A stretch of DNA of 64,000 bases from Granulosicoccus antarcticus IMCC3135 (lineage in GTDB: Bacteria > Pseudomonadota > Gammaproteobacteria > Granulosicoccales > Granulosicoccaceae), in the NCBI RefSeq assembly GCF_002215215.1, contig NZ_CP018632.1, forward strand, positions 576,001 through 640,000, given 5' to 3'. Within the stretch, counting starts at the first letter, position 1. Each line of letters starts with the position of its first letter. The notes under the pieces are model-generated. The model had not been told where the DNA came from, did no database searches, and worked only from the letters and a program-made list of their open reading frames with translations. Of the stretch, positions 34,227 through 42,599 are shown piece by piece. The position numbers and the translations under genes were made by a program.

Positions 34227-37200
34227 TTATGCCACCGCCGCCCGATAATCAGAAAACACATCCCCCGGTAACGGGTATTGAAGCTTCCAGGTGATCTGGA
34301 TAGGCCGCTCAGATTGGTGCTCTACATAGCTGGCGGTGCCTGCGCAAAAATACGGCATGGTTCGACCGTTGGGCTGCTTTTTGGCTGATCGGATAAACAG
34401 GGCGATTGAGCGGTTGCGCTTTTCATGATGCAAGTAGTTCTGGCCTCGTGCGCTGTCAGTTGCATCCTTGGCCTGAGACTCCCAGTGGAACAGATGCTCA
34501 CTGATGGCATAGTCCAGATAGCGGGTGGTTGGGGAATAGTCCTTCTCGGTTTTTTGCAGGGTGATGAAGAGTAGATCAGTCTGGGTGGGGGCGTGCCAAT
34601 AGACTCCACTTTGCAGGGGCATGGGTTTGGCGACTGTGGATGCCCCGAAGGCTGCCAGGATCTCTTCACGGGTGTAACTTGCGTGTACTTGCAGAGGGAC
34701 CGGGTGCAGTAGTCCGAGTGGGTGATGCATGTGGGTGATCTGGGATTGGAGCAAATCGAGTACGGCTATCAGCTCATTTCGTAAACCCCCATGACGCCAG
34801 AATTCAGTAGATGCGTGGTCGAGGTCGCGATATTGATTTTTCTTGGGGCTGAGCACGGTCAGTAACAGGCCTTCGAGTTGACGGCGGGTTCGTTCATTCA
34901 GCTTGGAAGTCTGGGGTGCTTGGGAAGAGTTGAGCAAGTTCTGATAGGCACTGATGCGCTTCTGATCATCCAGATGCAGCAAGCGGGCGATACCGCGACC
35001 TATCAGAGCTTCACCGTCCAGAGGGACTGTCTGGTCTATATCCGCCTCACGGCGTAGCTCTGTCCAGGTGTGATTGCCTCGGTAGATATCATCCAGCTCC
35101 AGACCTGTCTCGTGCAGATAGTTGGCAAGGGTGGTGTCGCCGATGCTGCGAAGTTCCTGGATGCGTTGACGCCAGTCTGTGGGCAGGGATTCCTTGATGT
35201 TTTTCAGTACCACCCCTTTGGATACCTGGTCGAGCTCAAGCAGGCAACCAGCGGGTAGATACGGGAAGCCTTGTTTGATGTCTGTTTCAAGTTGGCGGCG
35301 GCTTATGCCCAGCATGGCGCGATAGCGCAGATCGAACCGAAACTCTTTGCGGTGGTGGCCCACGAAATCCAGCACCGTCAGTACATCCTTGCCTTCAGCT
35401 CGGCGAAGGCCTCGTCCTAGTTGCTGCAGGAATATGGTTGCGCTCTCTGTGGGGCGTAGCATCAAGACGACATCCACGGTAGGAATATCCACGCCTTCGT
35501 TGAATAGATCTACGGTGAATAAAATATTCAGTTTGCCTTCACGAAGCTCATCGAGCGCGTTGCCTCGCTCGATCGAACTATTATGGGAAGTGATGGCCAA
35601 GGCTGCGATACCGGCACGTTCAAATCGACTGGCCATGAACTTTGCGTGCTCGATGCTGACGCAAAACCCCAGTGCTCGCATACGCTTGGGTTCACCGATT
35701 TTTTCGATGACGGCTTGTATCACCTTGGAGGCGCGAAGGTCATCACCGGTGTACAGATTTGTCAGTTCCTTGATGTCGTAACCACCACCCCGGCGCCAGG
35801 TGATCTTTGACAGGTCGGTGGCATCATGAATACCGAAGTAGTGGAAGGGTGAGAGTAGGCCTTGCTCTAGCGCATCCCACAAGCGCAGCTCGATGCTGAG
35901 CTTACCGCCAAACCACTTTAGGATATCGAGTCCGTCTGTGCGCTCTGGCGTGGCTGTCAGGCCCAGCAGGTGCTTGGGACGCAGGTGATTGAGCAGGGTC
36001 TCGTAACTACTTGCCGCTGCATGATGAAATTCATCGATGATGACAACATCAAATTGTGTGGGATCAAGCGCGGTGGCATCGTTGGCGGTAATGGATTGAA
36101 TGGAGGCGAATACGTGTTCCCATTGGTTGGGCTGTTGTCCGTCAACCCAGAGTTCGCCGAAGGAGCCGTTGCGAAGTACGTGTCGGAAAGTGGTTCGGCT
36201 TTGCTCGAGAATCTGACTTCGATGCGCAATGAATAATAATCGCGCTCTGGGGAGTTCTGATTTCAGTTGGCGGTAGTCGAACGCTGCCATGATCGTCTTG
36301 CCTGTGCCGGTAGCCGCGGCAATCAGGTTGTTTGGGAAGCCCTTGGCGCGTTCTACTTGCAAGCGCTCCAGAATCTGGCGTTGGAAGGGGTAGGGCTGGA
36401 TTTCAAAGGGCGTGATGATTGAATCGTCTGATTCGTGGGTGGTGGCTTGTATGAATTGTTCGCGATCAAATTTTTCGAAATGTGCGTCTGCCCAGTAGGT
36501 TGCAAAGGTACGCTCGAAGGCGGTGATCAGCTCTGGGTTGAGTCGTTGCGAGGCGCGCACATTCCATTCAAGGCCCGGGGTCATGGCGGAGAAGGTGAGA
36601 TTGGATGAGCCTATGTAGACGGTGGAGAAACCGGTTTTACGTTGGAATAGCCAGGCCTTGGCGTGCAGGCGAGTGGTGGAGGTGTCGTAGCTGACCTTGA
36701 TCTGGGCACCTAGCTCGGCCAGGACTTCCAGAGCTTTGAGTTCGGTGCTGCCGGTGTAGGTGGTGGTGATGATGCGTATCTTTCTACCGGCTTCTGCGTG
36801 GCGTTTCAGGCTAGGTAGCAGTTGACGAATGCCGGTCCAACGAATAAAGGCCAGGACCAGATCTATTCTGTCAGCTGATTCTATCTCGGCTTCTATCTCT
36901 CTACCGACGGCGGGTTGATCACGCGCATTGGTCATCAGTACGGTATCCCTCAATGGGGTTAGCGGCTGACGAATAGGGATGGGCGTGTTGGTTGGGGATA
37001 GGTGGTTGACAGCGAGAAGTCGACTCACAGGGTCTGTCAAAGAACTGATTGAAGAATCTGAGTCTGGTTCGGCATGAGTGAGAGCATTGATAACGGCTTG
37101 CGAGAGGGTGATGGCCGCTGCGGTTCTATCATCGGGTGTGACTGAGGCCAAGGCGCGTGAGATCCATTTTCCGACCAGTTCACCGACTCGATCGGGTAGT

Positions 37201-37346
37201 TCAGCGGGGTCAACCTGTTTGATATCCGGTGCTAGGCGTGACTGGGCAAGTTCAGCTAGTTGGTCATGCAGTTGCTGATCGATCAGCTGATCGTAGAGGC
37301 CGGGTTCAGCTGGGAGTGGGGTGAATCCATCCACTTTTTTGGGCAT
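34227..37346 (-). CDS. PLD-like nuclease/DEAD-box helicase/DUF3427 fusion
   Basis: A 1039-residue multidomain protein. An N-terminal region of about 120 residues precedes a phospholipase-D-like module with HAKAWLFQRKTGFSTVYIGS, then SNLTFS (HxK and GSSN motifs, near residue 230). The SF2 helicase core has Walker A AAATGTGKTIMAAFDYR near residue 345, DEFHHAAASSYETLL (DEFH box), GLTATPERTDG, and motif VI QQLGRGLRRAEGKDVLTVLD. The C-terminal part, ending near LQYPLPGDVFSDYR, fits DUF3427. I could see only one clear HxK, so a dimeric or degenerate nuclease is possible. This architecture recurs in defence-type islands; a role against invading DNA is inferred. Confidence 0.9.
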   Translation of the reverse strand: MPKKVDGFTPLPAEPGLYDQLIDQQLHDQLAELAQSRLAPDIKQVDPAELPDRVGELVGKWISRALASVTPDDRTAAAITLSQAVINALTHAEPDSDSSISSLTDPVSRLLAVNHLSPTNTPIPIRQPLTPLRDTVLMTNARDQPAVGREIEAEIESADRIDLVLAFIRWTGIRQLLPSLKRHAEAGRKIRIITTTYTGSTELKALEVLAELGAQIKVSYDTSTTRLHAKAWLFQRKTGFSTVYIGSSNLTFSAMTPGLEWNVRASQRLNPELITAFERTFATYWADAHFEKFDREQFIQATTHESDDSIITPFEIQPYPFQRQILERLQVERAKGFPNNLIAAATGTGKTIMAAFDYRQLKSELPRARLLFIAHRSQILEQSRTTFRHVLRNGSFGELWVDGQQPNQWEHVFASIQSITANDATALDPTQFDVVIIDEFHHAAASSYETLLNHLRPKHLLGLTATPERTDGLDILKWFGGKLSIELRLWDALEQGLLSPFHYFGIHDATDLSKITWRRGGGYDIKELTNLYTGDDLRASKVIQAVIEKIGEPKRMRALGFCVSIEHAKFMASRFERAGIAALAITSHNSSIERGNALDELREGKLNILFTVDLFNEGVDIPTVDVVLMLRPTESATIFLQQLGRGLRRAEGKDVLTVLDFVGHHRKEFRFDLRYRAMLGISRRQLETDIKQGFPYLPAGCLLELDQVSKGVVLKNIKESLPTDWRQRIQELRSIGDTTLANYLHETGLELDDIYRGNHTWTELRREADIDQTVPLDGEALIGRGIARLLHLDDQKRISAYQNLLNSSQAPQTSKLNERTRRQLEGLLLTVLSPKKNQYRDLDHASTEFWRHGGLRNELIAVLDLLQSQITHMHHPLGLLHPVPLQVHASYTREEILAAFGASTVAKPMPLQSGVYWHAPTQTDLLFITLQKTEKDYSPTTRYLDYAISEHLFHWESQAKDATDSARGQNYLHHEKRNRSIALFIRSAKKQPNGRTMPYFCAGTASYVEHQSERPIQITWKLQYPLPGDVFSDYRAAVA

Positions 37347-37871
37347 TGTGGGAGGACGTCCTTGGGATTCTGGTGTGAAAGATTATAGGTCAGTTCTAAT
37401 GAACAACCCGTTTTTCCAAGGATTGGTTATTGCTAAGCTGCTGTTACTTTCAGGTTGAACCTGTAAGGAGTTCTTACAAGTTGCCTCTGTCGGCTTTTTG
37501 AAATAGCTAATGGGTCGATCGGAAATTGAAGTATGCCCGTGATCAACAGCCAGCACTCTTGACCCACCCTTATCCACAATACCTGTGGATAACCATGTGG
37601 ATGAACCGCGTATAGATTGTCAGAGCGAGGGTCAGGTAGTGCTATTGAGAATTTGTTCAAAAAATGAACAATCTGTCAGAGCGCTCAATGATGCACATGG
37701 AAGTCCTTGCGAATTCGCTCACCAGATGCGAAAGCAGGCAGCAATCGGTATTGATATCATCGGGCCTACTTGTTCGAGGGTCTGCCACTGGCAGGCCTTC
37801 GTGTCTATCAGTCTTGATCCGATTGCTGCTCAAGTTCCCCGTGATGTAGCAGCCTCTCATGAGCATTGCCC
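37347..37871. other. Divergent intergenic region with a 7-bp dyad
   Basis: This 525-base stretch separates the minus-strand helicase gene from a plus-strand lysR gene and should carry both promoters. It contains a perfect TTGTTCA-AAAAA-TGAACAA dyad at 37653-37671. Several short open frames overlap here but none resembles a protein I know and none has a ribosome binding site I trust. Confidence 0.45.
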
Positions 37872-38801
37872 ATGCCGACTCCTTTGCCGCTACAAGAACT
37901 TCCGCCTTTGAGTTCTCTGAAAGGATTTGAGGCCGCAGCGCGATTGCTCAGTCTGCGTGCTGCAGCCACCGAGCTTCACCTGACGCATCCTGCCATCGTC
38001 AATCAGATCCAGCGCCTCGAACAGAATCTGGGTGTCAAGCTGTTCGCCCGCGAGGGTCGCCATATCATATTGACCGACGCTGGCCAGCGTTTCTATCCGG
38101 TTGTCCGTGAGGCGCTGACGGGTCTGGCACAAGGTGCAAAAGCACTGCGGCAGATGCAGCAGTCCCAGCCACTGACTGTGCAGGTCTACGTGACCACCTC
38201 GATTCGTTGGTTGGCGCCCAGGCTAGCGGATTTTCAGAGTGCGCATCCGGATGTGAAGCTCAAGTTGATGACCTGTAGCATCGGTTGGGAATTCGATGAA
38301 GCCAATGCCGATGTCGGTATTGTGTTCCGCGATGGCCCTCTGGCTGAGCACTTGCACTGGCAGCCGTTATTCGAATCACGTCTGTTCCCGGTGTGCAGTC
38401 CACAGATGCTTGAGGGGTGCACACTGCCGCTGCCGGATGAGACCTTGAAAACGCTGCCATTGATCGGGGTCTATACCGAAGGTTGGAACTGGGACAGCTA
38501 TTTCCAGGCTTTGGGGCTTGGCCCTTGTCCGAGCCGCAACTGCATCGTGGTCGATACGCTGATCGTTGCGCTGGAGATGGCAGCGCGCGCAGAAGGGGTG
38601 GCGTTGGTTAATGGCCCCTTTGCCGATGAGGATTTGTTATCCGGCCGTCTGGTCAACCCGACAGGGCAAGTGATTGCCGGGGGCGGGGCGTGGGGAGCGG
38701 TCTGTCATCGCAAGCTGGCACAGGATGCGAGAGTGGCGACTTTTCTCAATTGGCTGCATATCCAGAGCGAGGCTAGTCCTTCGCAGGTGTGTACAAAATA
38801 A
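37872..38801 (+). CDS. LysR-family regulator, GcvA-like
   Basis: A 309-residue LysR regulator from the ATG at 37872 (MPTPLPLQELPPLSSLKGFE). The winged helix is AAARLLSLRAAATELHLTHP, then AIVNQIQRLEQNLGVKLFAR. The effector domain follows (QPLTVQVYVTTSIRWLAPRL). It sits 166 bases upstream of a HIBADH-like dehydrogenase on the same strand, but the direction makes a direct regulator-target pairing only a guess. Confidence 0.9.
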   Translation: MPTPLPLQELPPLSSLKGFEAAARLLSLRAAATELHLTHPAIVNQIQRLEQNLGVKLFAREGRHIILTDAGQRFYPVVREALTGLAQGAKALRQMQQSQPLTVQVYVTTSIRWLAPRLADFQSAHPDVKLKLMTCSIGWEFDEANADVGIVFRDGPLAEHLHWQPLFESRLFPVCSPQMLEGCTLPLPDETLKTLPLIGVYTEGWNWDSYFQALGLGPCPSRNCIVVDTLIVALEMAARAEGVALVNGPFADEDLLSGRLVNPTGQVIAGGGAWGAVCHRKLAQDARVATFLNWLHIQSEASPSQVCTK

Positions 38802-38967
38802 TAGTTACCAATGACAAAATTCTTGTGAGTTGTTGTCCATGCCCTCGGCCAGTAAGGTGAGAGTCGATATAGCCTGTGCAAGGGCGAGTGGTTCTCTAAT
38901 GTTCACCACGTAAGGCTATGCGCAGCAAGTCAAATTGTCTGCAAACTGCAAAGAGAGAGCACAACAC

Positions 38968-39927
38968 ATGAAAGTCGGATTCATTGGTCTGGGAAACGTC
39001 GGTGGCAAGCTGGCGGGTAGCCTGTTGCGTAATGGGCACGATGTCACTGTCCGTGACCTTGATCCGAAGACGGCGCAGGCCTTTCTCGATCAGGGGGCTC
39101 ATTGGGCTGACTCTCCCAGGGAACTGGCTGAAGCTGCCGATATGATCATTACCTGTCTGCCATCACCTGCAGCCTGCAGCGTCGTGATGGAAAGCGATGA
39201 TGGCGTGATCGCAGGTCTGTCTGAAGGCAAGATCTGGCTGGAAATGAGCACCACTGATGATGGTGAACTGCGACGTATCGCTGATCGGGTGCTTGCCACG
39301 GGTGCCAGGGCGCTGGAGGCGCCGGTATCAGGGGGTTGCCACCGCGCTGCGACGGGGAATATATCCATTTTCGTTGGTGGGGATCGAGAGTCGTTCGAAC
39401 AGGTACTACCGATACTGACGACACTGGGTCGCCGTGTACTGCATACCGGTGCGCTGGGTACGGCCTCTGTGCTCAAGGTGATGACCAATTATCTGGCGAC
39501 AGCCAATTTGTGTGCTGTGGCTGAGGCACTGACCGTGTGCAAGAAGGCCGGTTTGGATATGAATACGACCTATGAGGCGATCAAGATCTCCTCCGGTAAT
39601 TCCTTTGTGCACGAGACTGAGTCTCAGGTGATTCTCAATGGAAGCCGTAACATCAGCTTCACCATGGATCTGGTGCTCAAGGATGTTGGCTTGTTCGATA
39701 CCTTGGCCAAAAACCTGGAAGTTCCGTTGGAAATATCTCCCTTGCTGATGGATATATTCCGCGATGGTCAGGAACGTTTTGGTCCGCGTGAGTGGTCTTC
39801 CAACATTATCCGTCGTCTTGAAGAATCTGCTGGTGTGCAGGTACTCGGCCATGGCTTCCCTGCGGAGCTGACCGATGACGAGCCAGAAGAGGAGGGCTAT
39901 GAGGTTGTGGTGACTGGACGTGGTTAA
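38968..39927 (+). CDS. 3-hydroxyisobutyrate-dehydrogenase-family NAD(P) oxidoreductase
   Basis: A beta-hydroxyacid dehydrogenase of 319 residues. The dinucleotide-binding motif is MKVGFIGLGNVGGKLAGSLL; the substrate-binding segment is APVSGGCHRAATGNISIFVG; the catalytic Lys lies in GTASVLKVMTNYLATANL. Family members oxidise 3-hydroxyisobutyrate, tartronate semialdehyde or similar; the substrate here is unclear. The ATG at 38968 is right for the Rossmann start. A C-terminal acidic extension (DDEPEEEGYEVVVTGRG) makes it about 25 residues longer than usual. Confidence 0.92.
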   Translation: MKVGFIGLGNVGGKLAGSLLRNGHDVTVRDLDPKTAQAFLDQGAHWADSPRELAEAADMIITCLPSPAACSVVMESDDGVIAGLSEGKIWLEMSTTDDGELRRIADRVLATGARALEAPVSGGCHRAATGNISIFVGGDRESFEQVLPILTTLGRRVLHTGALGTASVLKVMTNYLATANLCAVAEALTVCKKAGLDMNTTYEAIKISSGNSFVHETESQVILNGSRNISFTMDLVLKDVGLFDTLAKNLEVPLEISPLLMDIFRDGQERFGPREWSSNIIRRLEESAGVQVLGHGFPAELTDDEPEEEGYEVVVTGRG

Positions 39928-40127
39928 ACCATGAAAGATGATTTCTTTAAGCAGACATCATCTCAAATCCCACTTCGTCTTCTTTGCGGGCATGCCGCCC
40001 TGAATTAGCCGAAGCTTTGGCCGATCAGACTTTCTTTCGGCCCGGTCTGGGCGACGAGTATCAAGTCCATGCATCTGCTTGGACATATGATCTTCTAGGG
40101 CCTGTCATCAATTAAAAGATAGATATT

Positions 40128-40535
40128 TTGACTTGTCGACCCGTTATAGTTGACGCCTACAGAGAACAGGCGTCGATGGGGCTCCAAACCATGGTTGGAC
40201 GATACGGGCTTTCCGACAGACAATGGCAGCAACTTGGCCCGTTGTTACCTGGTCGTGCTGACACGGTCGGTGTCACTGCCAAGGACAACCGACTATTTGT
40301 CGATGCCGTACTTTATCGCTACCGTGCCGGTATTCCCTGGCGGGATCTGCCAGCTCGTTTTGGTGACTTTCGTGTCATCCATACTCGCCATTGTCGGTGG
40401 TCGAAAAAAGGGATATGGGAGCTTGTTTTCAAGGTATTAAGCGAAGACGTAGACAATGAATACGTGATGCTTGACAGTACGATTGTAAGAGCACATCAGC
40501 ACAGCGCTGGGGCGGCTGGGAGCGAAAAAAAATAG
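40128..40535 (+). CDS. IS5-family transposase, first part (OrfA)
   Basis: OrfA supplies the N-terminal DNA-binding part and first catalytic Asp (YVMLDSTIVRAHQHSAGA), as in the IS427 group (GLSDRQWQQLGPLLPGR near the start; RYRAGIPWRDLPARFG). The frame starts with TTG at 40128; a more likely start is the ATG at 40176. It stops directly after a run of eight A (40525-40532), the probable site of -1 ribosomal frameshifting into OrfB. Confidence 0.85.
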   Translation: MTCRPVIVDAYREQASMGLQTMVGRYGLSDRQWQQLGPLLPGRADTVGVTAKDNRLFVDAVLYRYRAGIPWRDLPARFGDFRVIHTRHCRWSKKGIWELVFKVLSEDVDNEYVMLDSTIVRAHQHSAGAAGSEKK

Positions 40536-40546
40536 AGTGCCTCGGG

Positions 40547-40951
40547 TTGTCGCGAAGGGGAATAAGTACCAAAATTCATGCACTGTGCGATGCATTGGCA
40601 AATCCGATCAGCTTCAAGCTCACACCCGGACAAGCATCGGATCTAGAGGGCGCTGACGCACTGCTACCAGGACTCACGGCCGGTGCGCTGCTGGCCGATC
40701 GAGCTTATGATGTCGAGGAACGCGTGCGTAAGCGATTGCGAGAGGCGAACACTGAGGCCGTTATTCCCAGTAAGAAGTCTCGCCTTGTAAAGATCGAACA
40801 TGACCGTGATTTGTACAAAGCTCGACATCTGATCGAAAATTTCTTCGCTAAAATCAAGCAGTACCGTGCGATTGCGACGCGCTACGACAAGCGAGCATGC
40901 AATTTTCTGGGAGCGATTCACTTGGTTGCCGCCATTGAATGGCTTAATTGA
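40547..40951 (+). CDS. IS5-family transposase, second part (OrfB)
   Basis: OrfB continues the transposase with GISTKIHALCDALANPISFK, the second Asp region LLADRAYDVEER, and the Glu region RHLIENFFAKIKQYRAIATR. A -1 slip on the A8 run joins it to OrfA as SEKKIECLGLSRRGISTKIH, with no lost codon. Expression as an OrfAB fusion is thus likely; the listed start is only the first start-like codon (TTG) in this frame. Confidence 0.85.
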   Translation: MSRRGISTKIHALCDALANPISFKLTPGQASDLEGADALLPGLTAGALLADRAYDVEERVRKRLREANTEAVIPSKKSRLVKIEHDRDLYKARHLIENFFAKIKQYRAIATRYDKRACNFLGAIHLVAAIEWLN

Positions 40952-40964
40952 TGACAGGCCCTAG

Positions 40965-42502
40965 GAGTCTGCGCGGCAGAAGCCACTTGCAGAACATTTT
41001 GAACGATAATGTCATGTATGACTATCAGTTACCGAACATACGTCGCTGAGCAGGACTTACTTCTGCCACCGTCCCTGCAAGAATGGCTGCCGGAAGGACA
41101 TCTTGCCTACTTTATTAGCGATACGGTGGATGTGCTGGATCTGTCAGCCTTTCACGCTCGTTACGAGAAAGGCGGTCCGCGTAACCAGCCGTTTCATCCG
41201 GCCATGATGGTCAAGGTACTGCTGTATGGCTATTCCACTGGCGTATTCTCATCGCGCAAGCTGGCGCGTAAGCTACATGAGGATGTTGCGTTCAGAGTTC
41301 TGGCGGCGAACAATTTTCCAGCTCACCGTACGCTCTGTGATTTCAGGGCCCTTCATTTGGAAGAGCTCGCCGAATTGTTTGTGCAGGTGGTTAGGCTGGC
41401 TAATGAGTGCGGTCTGATCAAGCTGGGCACGGTGGCGGTGGACGGCACCAAACCTAAAGCGAATGCTAGTCGTCATAAGGCGATGAGCTATGGGCATATG
41501 CTCAAGGCTGAGTCAGACCTGAAAGAACAAATCAAATCATTGCTGGAGAAAGCTAAAGCCACTGATGCTGCCGAGAAGCATGAACCGGATCTGAATATTC
41601 CTGACGAGATAAAACGGCGTGAGAAGCGTCTTGCCACGATTACTGCTGCCAAAGAGCGACTGGAAGCTCGCCAACGAGAAGCGGATCGAGAGAAAGGGCG
41701 AAGTGAGGATGACGATCAACAACCGCGCAATCCGGATGGTTCGGCCAAACGTGGGCCAAAATACAAGCGAAAATTTGGCACCCCCGAAGACAAGGCTCAG
41801 GAAAACTTCACCGATCCTGATAGTCGCATCATGAAACACAGCAATGGTGGATTCGATCAAAGCTACAATGGCCAGACAGCTGTGGATGCTGAAAACCAGA
41901 TTATTGTCGCTGCCGAGCTGACACAGAATGCAGCGGACAGTGCAGAACTGCCCATAATGCTTGATGCTGTGAAAGGCAATCTGCAAGACTTGCCAGAGCA
42001 GACGCTGGCTGATGCAGGTTATCGAAGTGAAGCGGTGTTGGAACAGCTATCAGAGCTGGCAACGAATGTGACCATGGCACTGGGGCGTGAAGGTCGCGGC
42101 AACCTCAGTGTTAACACCGTGAAGTATCCTCACACTGCACAAATGGCTGAGAAGCTGCAAACCCCAGTGGCTCAACAATTGTATCGACAACGCAAACATA
42201 TCGTTGAACCGCCCTATGGCTGGATCAAGTCAGTGCTCGGCTTCCGTCAGTTCAGTCTGCGTGGGCTAGACAAGGTGAGTTGTGAGTGGAAGCTGGTGTG
42301 CGCAGCATTGAATTTGAGGCGAATGGCGTATCTGTGAGCCCTAATTCAACGAAATAATCAGCGCCTGCGAGCCGCTCAAGTAGCGTTATACCCGACATTT
42401 ACAGCCTTTTTTCGATTCGAGTTGCATTCTAACCGGGGCAGATGAGCGCGGGTGTCTCCGCTCGCCCAAGCGCTCACTCAAAACGCTCCACCGCGCAGAC
42501 TC
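40965..42502 (+). mobile_element. 1538-bp IS1182-type element with CTAG target duplication
   Basis: The termini are inverted repeats starting GAGTCTGCGCGG (12 perfect bases). CTAG follows the right end (42503-42506). On the left the CTAG is split by the IS5-family element: CTA at 40095-40097 and TAG at 40962-40964. Removing the IS5 element restores an intact CTAG, so this element arrived first with a 4-bp duplication. Confidence 0.88.
41009..42337 (+). CDS. IS1182-family transposase
   Basis: A 442-residue DDE transposase. The family N-terminus is YVAEQDLLLPPSLQEWLPEG, then HLAYFISDTVDVLDLSAF. The catalytic region has TVAVDGTKPKANASRHKAMS (first Asp), QTLADAGYRSEAVL (second Asp) and IVEPPYGWIKSVLGFRQFSL (Glu). 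A charged coiled-coil insert (residues 170-250) is typical. The frame is intact. The start is ATG at 41009; the ATG at 41018 is an alternative. Confidence 0.92.
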   Translation: MSCMTISYRTYVAEQDLLLPPSLQEWLPEGHLAYFISDTVDVLDLSAFHARYEKGGPRNQPFHPAMMVKVLLYGYSTGVFSSRKLARKLHEDVAFRVLAANNFPAHRTLCDFRALHLEELAELFVQVVRLANECGLIKLGTVAVDGTKPKANASRHKAMSYGHMLKAESDLKEQIKSLLEKAKATDAAEKHEPDLNIPDEIKRREKRLATITAAKERLEARQREADREKGRSEDDDQQPRNPDGSAKRGPKYKRKFGTPEDKAQENFTDPDSRIMKHSNGGFDQSYNGQTAVDAENQIIVAAELTQNAADSAELPIMLDAVKGNLQDLPEQTLADAGYRSEAVLEQLSELATNVTMALGREGRGNLSVNTVKYPHTAQMAEKLQTPVAQQLYRQRKHIVEPPYGWIKSVLGFRQFSLRGLDKVSCEWKLVCAALNLRRMAYL

Positions 42503-42599
42503 CTAGGTTAAATGTGTGATACGTACATTGTCAGGCTAGTTTTTGAGAGGGAGGCTGGCAGCAATATGTCTGTGGCAGATATACCGCGACGGGAGTCAT

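Larger units (their letters stand above)
40098..40961 (+). mobile_element. 864-bp IS5-family (IS427-type) element
   Basis: The ends are perfect 18-bp inverted repeats (GGGCCTGTCATCAATTAA). TA lies directly outside both ends (40096-40097 and 40962-40963), with CTA on the left and TAG on the right, so the target was CTAG with TA duplicated. Two overlapping transposase frames lie inside. The element landed in the CTAG that is the left target duplication of the adjoining IS1182-type element. Confidence 0.92.
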
